A DNA stretch of 9,955 nt from an uncultured Armatimonadota bacterium (GTDB lineage: Bacteria > Armatimonadota > Armatimonadia > Armatimonadales > Armatimonadaceae), in NCBI GenBank assembly GCA_903924445.1, contig CAIYBQ010000181.1, positions 1-9,955 on the forward strand, given 5' to 3'. Positions 5,950 through 9,955 of the stretch are shown here, piece after piece (position 1 is the first letter of the stretch; every line of letters starts with the position of its first letter). The position numbers and the translations under genes were made by a program. The notes under the pieces were generated by a model, which was given only the letters and a program-made list of their open reading frames with translations, had not been told where the DNA came from and searched no databases.

Positions 5950-5957
5950 ATAGCAGC

Positions 5958-7973
5958 ATGGATGCAAGTGAACGAATTAGCTGGTTACGCACGGAAATTG
6001 CCCATCATAACGCGCTGTATTACATCAATGATGCGCCCACAATCTCCGATGCTGAATACGATGTGCTGCTCCATGAGCTCATCGCCTTGGAAGCAGCAAA
6101 TCCCAGTCTGATAAGCGATGACTCGCCAACGCAGCGGGTAGGTGCGCCCCTGAGTGGAGGGTTTGCAGAGGTTGTTCACGGTCGTCCGATGTTGTCGCTC
6201 GCGAATGCATTCAGTGCGGATGAGCTGATCGAATTTGATGCCCGTATACGGCGATTTCTGGAGCTAGACCAGGATGCTGACATTCAGTACTGCTGTGAGC
6301 TGAAATTGGATGGTCTTGCAGTAAGTATCACGTACAACAAGGGCGTTTTCTACCGTGCAGCGACCCGTGGGGATGGCACCACCGGCGAGGACATCACGGC
6401 GAATGTCCGGACCATCCGGAGTGTTCCGCTGCGGATGACGATCGAAGATGCTCCTGAACTTTGTGAAGTCCGTGGGGAGGTTTACCTGCCCCATGCAGAA
6501 TTTAGGCGTATCAACGACTTACGGGAAGCAGCAGGTGATGCGACATTTGCAAATCCCCGTAATGCAGCCGCTGGTTCGCTTCGTCAACAGGATCCAAAGA
6601 TCACTGCAGAGCGGAGGCTGGCAGCAGCGTTTTACAGCATCGGGGAATCGACAACCCCGGAGCCACAATCGCAGACATCACTCCTCGAATGGCTACGCTC
6701 AGCCGGATTACACACAGACTCACATGTGCAGCTGTGTAACGGCATCCATGATGTCGTCGCACATATCGAAAAGTGGGAACAGCTTCGGTCAGCGCTACCT
6801 TATGACACGGATGGGATGGTCGTAAAAGTCAACGATGCCGATATGCAGAGGCGTCTTGGATCCGTCGCGCGAGCTCCACGCTGGGCGATTGCATACAAGT
6901 ATCCCGCGCAGCAGGTCGAGACAATTGTTGAAGATATTTTGGTTCAGGTTGGCCGGACCGGTGCAGTTACTCCATTAGCAAAGCTGCGGCCAGTCGTGTG
7001 TGCTGGGGTAACGGTCAGCCGGGCCACACTGCATAACCAGAGTGAGATTGACCGAAAGGATGTTCGCATTGGCGACACCGTTGTGATTCAACGGGCTGGC
7101 GAAGTCATTCCGGAAGTCGTATCGGTGGTTGTCGCGCACCGTCCAGAATCATCTGTGCAGTATGTCATTCCGCCACATTGCCCAAGCTGCGGGACGGAAT
7201 TGGTCCGCCCGGATGGTGAAGCGGTTATTCGGTGTCCCAATGTAGCAGAGTGCCCTGCACAGCTCCAGACGCGCCTCGAGCACTTTGTCAGCCGCTTGGC
7301 ATTCAACATCGATGGTCTTGGCGGAGAGCGTCTGGCCCAGATGATTGATGCTGGGCTAGTCAAAAGTGCAGCGGACATTTTCAGGGTTAAACCTGACGAC
7401 CTGCTTGGGCTGGACCGGGTGGGGACAAAGCTGGTTGAGAACCTGGTTTCAGGAATTGATGCGAGCCGGACGGTCACACTGTCGCGATTTATCTATGCGC
7501 TTGGTATTCGACATATCGGGGAGCGGGCAGCGGAGATTCTTGCGAACCATTTCGGAACACTGAGTGCACTGCGTGGTGCATCGACGGACACGTTGGTCAA
7601 AGTGCACGAAATCGGACTGAGCACAGCGGAATCGATAACAGAGTGGTTTGCCGCACATCAGGAGACCATTGATGACATCCTGTCGGCAGGCGTTATCGTC
7701 GAAGATGCAGCCGTTCCGGTTTCACGTGACATCCTTGCAGGGCAAATCTATGTGTTTACTGGCGCACTAGAGCGCTTGACACGTGAGAGTGCTGAAGCGT
7801 TGGTCAGATCCCTTGGCGGAACAGCAACAGGCTCTGTCAGCAAAAAGACAACCTGCCTCGTTGCGGGACCAGGTGCTGGCTCTAAATTGGCTAAAGCAGA
7901 GTCACTGGGCATAACGGTCATTGATGAAGCTGCGTTTATCGCAAGCCTCCCCGATGATGTTGACATCAAATAG
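5958..7973 (+). CDS. ligA: NAD-dependent DNA ligase LigA
   Basis: LigA seals nicks with 3'-OH and 5'-phosphate ends in replication and repair, using NAD+ to adenylate itself. The 671-residue length is the family norm and every domain is present. The Ia domain has HHNALYY (16-22). The nucleotidyltransferase domain has catalytic Lys116 in KLDG, RGE (172-174), DGMVVK (285-290) and AIAYKYP (310-316). The OB fold has GRTGAVTPLA (332-341). The Cys4 zinc finger uses Cys408, Cys411, Cys426 and Cys432. Helix-hairpin-helix repeats span about 450-565, with GIRHIGER at 516-523. The C-terminal BRCT domain (about 592-670) includes FTGAL and the Ser/Lys-rich SVSKKTT. The start has a strong SD. The gene stands alone between a divergent and a convergent neighbour, so it is probably monocistronic; no clear terminator follows it. 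Confidence 0.98.
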   Translation: MDASERISWLRTEIAHHNALYYINDAPTISDAEYDVLLHELIALEAANPSLISDDSPTQRVGAPLSGGFAEVVHGRPMLSLANAFSADELIEFDARIRRFLELDQDADIQYCCELKLDGLAVSITYNKGVFYRAATRGDGTTGEDITANVRTIRSVPLRMTIEDAPELCEVRGEVYLPHAEFRRINDLREAAGDATFANPRNAAAGSLRQQDPKITAERRLAAAFYSIGESTTPEPQSQTSLLEWLRSAGLHTDSHVQLCNGIHDVVAHIEKWEQLRSALPYDTDGMVVKVNDADMQRRLGSVARAPRWAIAYKYPAQQVETIVEDILVQVGRTGAVTPLAKLRPVVCAGVTVSRATLHNQSEIDRKDVRIGDTVVIQRAGEVIPEVVSVVVAHRPESSVQYVIPPHCPSCGTELVRPDGEAVIRCPNVAECPAQLQTRLEHFVSRLAFNIDGLGGERLAQMIDAGLVKSAADIFRVKPDDLLGLDRVGTKLVENLVSGIDASRTVTLSRFIYALGIRHIGERAAEILANHFGTLSALRGASTDTLVKVHEIGLSTAESITEWFAAHQETIDDILSAGVIVEDAAVPVSRDILAGQIYVFTGALERLTRESAEALVRSLGGTATGSVSKKTTCLVAGPGAGSKLAKAESLGITVIDEAAFIASLPDDVDIK

Positions 7974-8029
7974 GTACCATATAGAGGCATAACTCGATTG
8001 TCAATGATGCTCGCTTGTATCGATGATCA

Positions 8030-9955
8030 CTATGCAGCGTGCTTCATGGCAGCGACGGTGCTTGCAGGTGCGATGAGTAGTCGCTTATCCGCCTTACTCT
8101 CGTACATCGCACAGTCGGCATGATGGAGAAGAGATTCGAGGTCATTACCGTTCTCAGGGAACATCGCGACGCCGATGCTTGCTGAGACAGAAACCCTCTG
8201 CGTCGTTTCTCCGATATGCGTGAGTGACATTTCAGAGATGGCAGCACTGAGGCGATGGGCAATGTGCCTCGCAGATGACCTGTCTGTGTCTGGTAGTAGG
8301 ACAACAAATTCATCGCCAGCGTAACGTGCAACGACATCCTTGTCGCGCAGCACTGAATCGACAGTGTTTCCAAGTGATTTGAGAACCTCGTTGCCGAAGA
8401 CGTGTCCGTAGGAATCATTGATTTTCTTGAAGTTGTCGAGATCCAGCATCAGGATTGAGAATGGAACACCGGATGCTTCTGCGCGTACGACAGCCCGTTC
8501 GACAACGGTTGCAAGGTAGCGGGCGTTGCGAAGACCAGTGAGGACATCGGTGATCGCCGACTCGCGATGTTCTTCGAGCTCAGCGGCATTATCGATGCCC
8601 CTTGCGACGAAGCCACCGACGTTGGCGAGAATCCGAAGGTCTTCGTCATCGAAGCCGCCTACACGTTGATGGTAGAGATTAATGGTTCCGACGACTCTGC
8701 CGTTTACTTCCATCGGGGCAACGATGGCTGTTCGTGGAACAAACCACGCAGCAGTTGCCGCCTGCAGCATCAGGTCCGTCGAGTCATAGTCCCCTACAAA
8801 GCCAACACCGGATTCGATGGTTGTGAATGTCGGACCGGTCTTTCTGTCGATGCGAGCTGCATTGAAGAAGTCAGCATTCATGCCACTCACGCTCACGGCG
8901 CGGGCAACACTGCCAGAGCGCAGAAAGATTGCGCAAGTGTCTGCTTGAAACAGGATGCGAATGCGTTCTGCAACCATGTCGGTCGTTTCGCGAACATCCC
9001 GAATCGTCGAGAGTACCTGAGAAACTTCAAAGATTGTGGTGTATTCAAAGGATGCCCGGTTGATGGCGGTAGCGACTTCCGTTGATACGGCATCGGGTCG
9101 TACGGTAACGGCAGCAAGGTTTGGATTCTCGATAATGACTTGCTCAAACGCAGCAACAACGCTCGGATCAAAGTGGGTTCCAGTTGAATCCTGGATGTGT
9201 AGGAGGGCGCGTTCGTGCGTCCAGCCTTCGCGGTAAGGTCGATCCGATGTGAGTGCATCGTAGACATCAGCAACCGCTAGGATCCGTCCACCAAGGGGAA
9301 TATCATGTGCGACGAGACCATCCGGATACCCGCTGCCATCCCACTTCTCGTGGTGATGCTTCACAACTCCCATGACAGGACCGGGGAAGTTCACAGGCTC
9401 CAAAATTCGTGCGCCGATTTCAGCGTGTTTCTTGACGAGTGCGAACTCATCATCGGTGAGACGGCCTGGCTTGTTCAGGATGTGTTCCGGGATACCCAGC
9501 TTGCCAACATCGTGTAGAGCCGCACCAATCTCGATTGCTTGGACATCTGGTTCAGAGAGACCTAGGCGTCTGGCGATGGCCACCGCGAGCTTACGGACGC
9601 GGCCAATGTGCTCTTGCGTGTAGCGGTCTTTGGCATCGATGGCAAGTGCAAATGCTTCGACGGTGGATTTTAGGAGCGTTTCAAGAGCATCATTTCGTTC
9701 AACAAGTTCGCGTTTGAGCTTTTGCTCGCGGAGCACGAGCATCCCGATGGGCGCAGCGATAACCACGAGTGGCAATACGACTTCATAGCGGCCTCCGGAC
9801 ATGTGCAGTCCGATGCGGATGGCGGCGACGATGGCAGCGCCAGCAAGGTACCCGGGAAGGGTGGAGTAGAGGTCTTTGAGGATGGTGAGAAAGCGTGAGC
9901 CGGAGGAGGCAGATTGGACGGCGGCGAGGAGGATGACGGAGATGAAGTGGTGGAC
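8030..9955 (-). CDS. Membrane-bound HD-GYP / GAF / GGDEF cyclic-di-GMP protein, N-terminus outside window
   Basis: The frame is open from the TAG at 8030-8032 to the window edge, 641 codons. The ATG at 9802 is probably internal, since the 51 codons before it encode more hydrophobic segments (FISVILLAAV; YLAGAAIVAAI) continuous with the one after it (VVLPLVVIAAPIGMLVL). Numbering from the 9802 Met, a short linker helix (about 25-50) leads into the HD-GYP domain (about 45-225) with His65, His97-Asp98 (ALHDVGKLGIP), His126, HHEKWDGSGYP (150-160) and Asp179. These are the metal and active-site residues expected of a cyclic-di-GMP phosphodiesterase. A GAF-like sensor follows (about 255-400). A GGDEF domain (about 410-580) ends the protein, with DVLTGL (419-424), DLDNFKKIND (454-463), the active-site variant AGDEF (495-499) and an inhibitory-site RxxD (486-489) five residues before it. 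Both catalytic heads look intact. It converges on ligA. Confidence 0.95.
   Translation of the reverse strand, partial: VHHFISVILLAAVQSASSGSRFLTILKDLYSTLPGYLAGAAIVAAIRIGLHMSGGRYEVVLPLVVIAAPIGMLVLREQKLKRELVERNDALETLLKSTVEAFALAIDAKDRYTQEHIGRVRKLAVAIARRLGLSEPDVQAIEIGAALHDVGKLGIPEHILNKPGRLTDDEFALVKKHAEIGARILEPVNFPGPVMGVVKHHHEKWDGSGYPDGLVAHDIPLGGRILAVADVYDALTSDRPYREGWTHERALLHIQDSTGTHFDPSVVAAFEQVIIENPNLAAVTVRPDAVSTEVATAINRASFEYTTIFEVSQVLSTIRDVRETTDMVAERIRILFQADTCAIFLRSGSVARAVSVSGMNADFFNAARIDRKTGPTFTTIESGVGFVGDYDSTDLMLQAATAAWFVPRTAIVAPMEVNGRVVGTINLYHQRVGGFDDEDLRILANVGGFVARGIDNAAELEEHRESAITDVLTGLRNARYLATVVERAVVRAEASGVPFSILMLDLDNFKKINDSYGHVFGNEVLKSLGNTVDSVLRDKDVVARYAGDEFVVLLPDTDRSSARHIAHRLSAAISEMSLTHIGETTQRVSVSASIGVAMFPENGNDLESLLHHADCAMYESKADKRLLIAPASTVAAMKHAA

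Larger units (their letters stand above)
5684..5957. other. Divergent intergenic region between hpt and ligA
   Basis: This 274-base region must hold promoters for both directions. It is visibly richer in A+T than the genes, with a seven-A run at 5802-5808 and an AT-rich patch at 5816-5855. It contains a small inverted repeat CGTAT/ATACG (5738-5742 and 5748-5752) that could be an operator. A 19-codon reading frame runs from ATG at 5853 to TGA at 5910-5912 and encodes a peptide with three cysteines; it has no SD. TAGAAT at 5934-5939 resembles a -10 but is too close to the ligA SD to be its main promoter. I find no tRNA, riboswitch I can name, or longer gene. Confidence 0.6.

Noticed and set aside
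7955..7968. Small hairpin at the end of ligA as a terminator
   Set aside because: The stem is only 5-6 bp, AT-containing, inside the coding end, with no T-run on either strand.
8567..9085. Plus-strand open frame of 172 codons opposite the GAF region
   Set aside because: It lies antisense inside the HD-GYP/GAF/GGDEF gene, is rich in Cys and Asn in a random-looking pattern and has no domain.

Overview
This is an ordinary-looking stretch of bacterial chromosome with tightly packed genes. By eye the G+C is in the mid-50s percent. I see no transposase, phage gene, CRISPR array, tRNA or rRNA. NAD-dependent DNA ligase, Maf, MutY and Hpt are all of bacterial type. Start signals are mixed: some genes have clear Shine-Dalgarno (SD) sequences and others have none. 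A nucleoside-type H+ symporter beside a sugar phosphate isomerase/epimerase, and a large membrane-bound cyclic-di-GMP protein, suggest a free-living non-proteobacterial lineage (Armatimonadota, Planctomycetota and Chloroflexota are guesses). I cannot assign the phylum from this window.

Layout. (1) 1-2151, + strand: the 3' part of a xylose-isomerase-like TIM-barrel sugar phosphate isomerase/epimerase, then a 12-helix MFS permease of the nucleoside:H+ symporter type, closed by a very clear intrinsic terminator (2183-2214). (2) 2232-3323, + strand: mutY, an A/G-specific adenine glycosylase that starts with GTG 17 bases after the terminator T-run. (3) 3332-5683, - strand: a compact five-gene cluster read right to left. 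The order is hpt, an unknown 145-residue helical protein, maf (overlapping it by one base), an unknown 126-residue protein with a C-terminal membrane anchor, and an unknown 109-residue protein. (4) 5684-5957: a divergent intergenic region of 274 bases between hpt and ligA. (5) 5958-7973, + strand: ligA, NAD-dependent DNA ligase. (6) 8030-9955, - strand: a membrane HD-GYP/GAF/GGDEF protein whose N-terminus lies beyond the window.

Shared themes. MutY (removes adenine opposite 8-oxoguanine), LigA (seals nicks), Maf (hydrolyses selected or modified nucleoside triphosphates) and Hpt (purine salvage) all bear on nucleotide pools and DNA upkeep. The permease may feed the same salvage pathway. The grouping may be partly chance, since the genes lie in several transcription units on both strands. 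The cyclic-di-GMP protein appears unrelated.

Most worth a second look are the three unfamiliar small proteins interleaved with hpt and maf, the altered 8-oxoguanine-recognition loop of MutY, and the two-headed cyclic-di-GMP protein with apparently intact synthesis and hydrolysis motifs.
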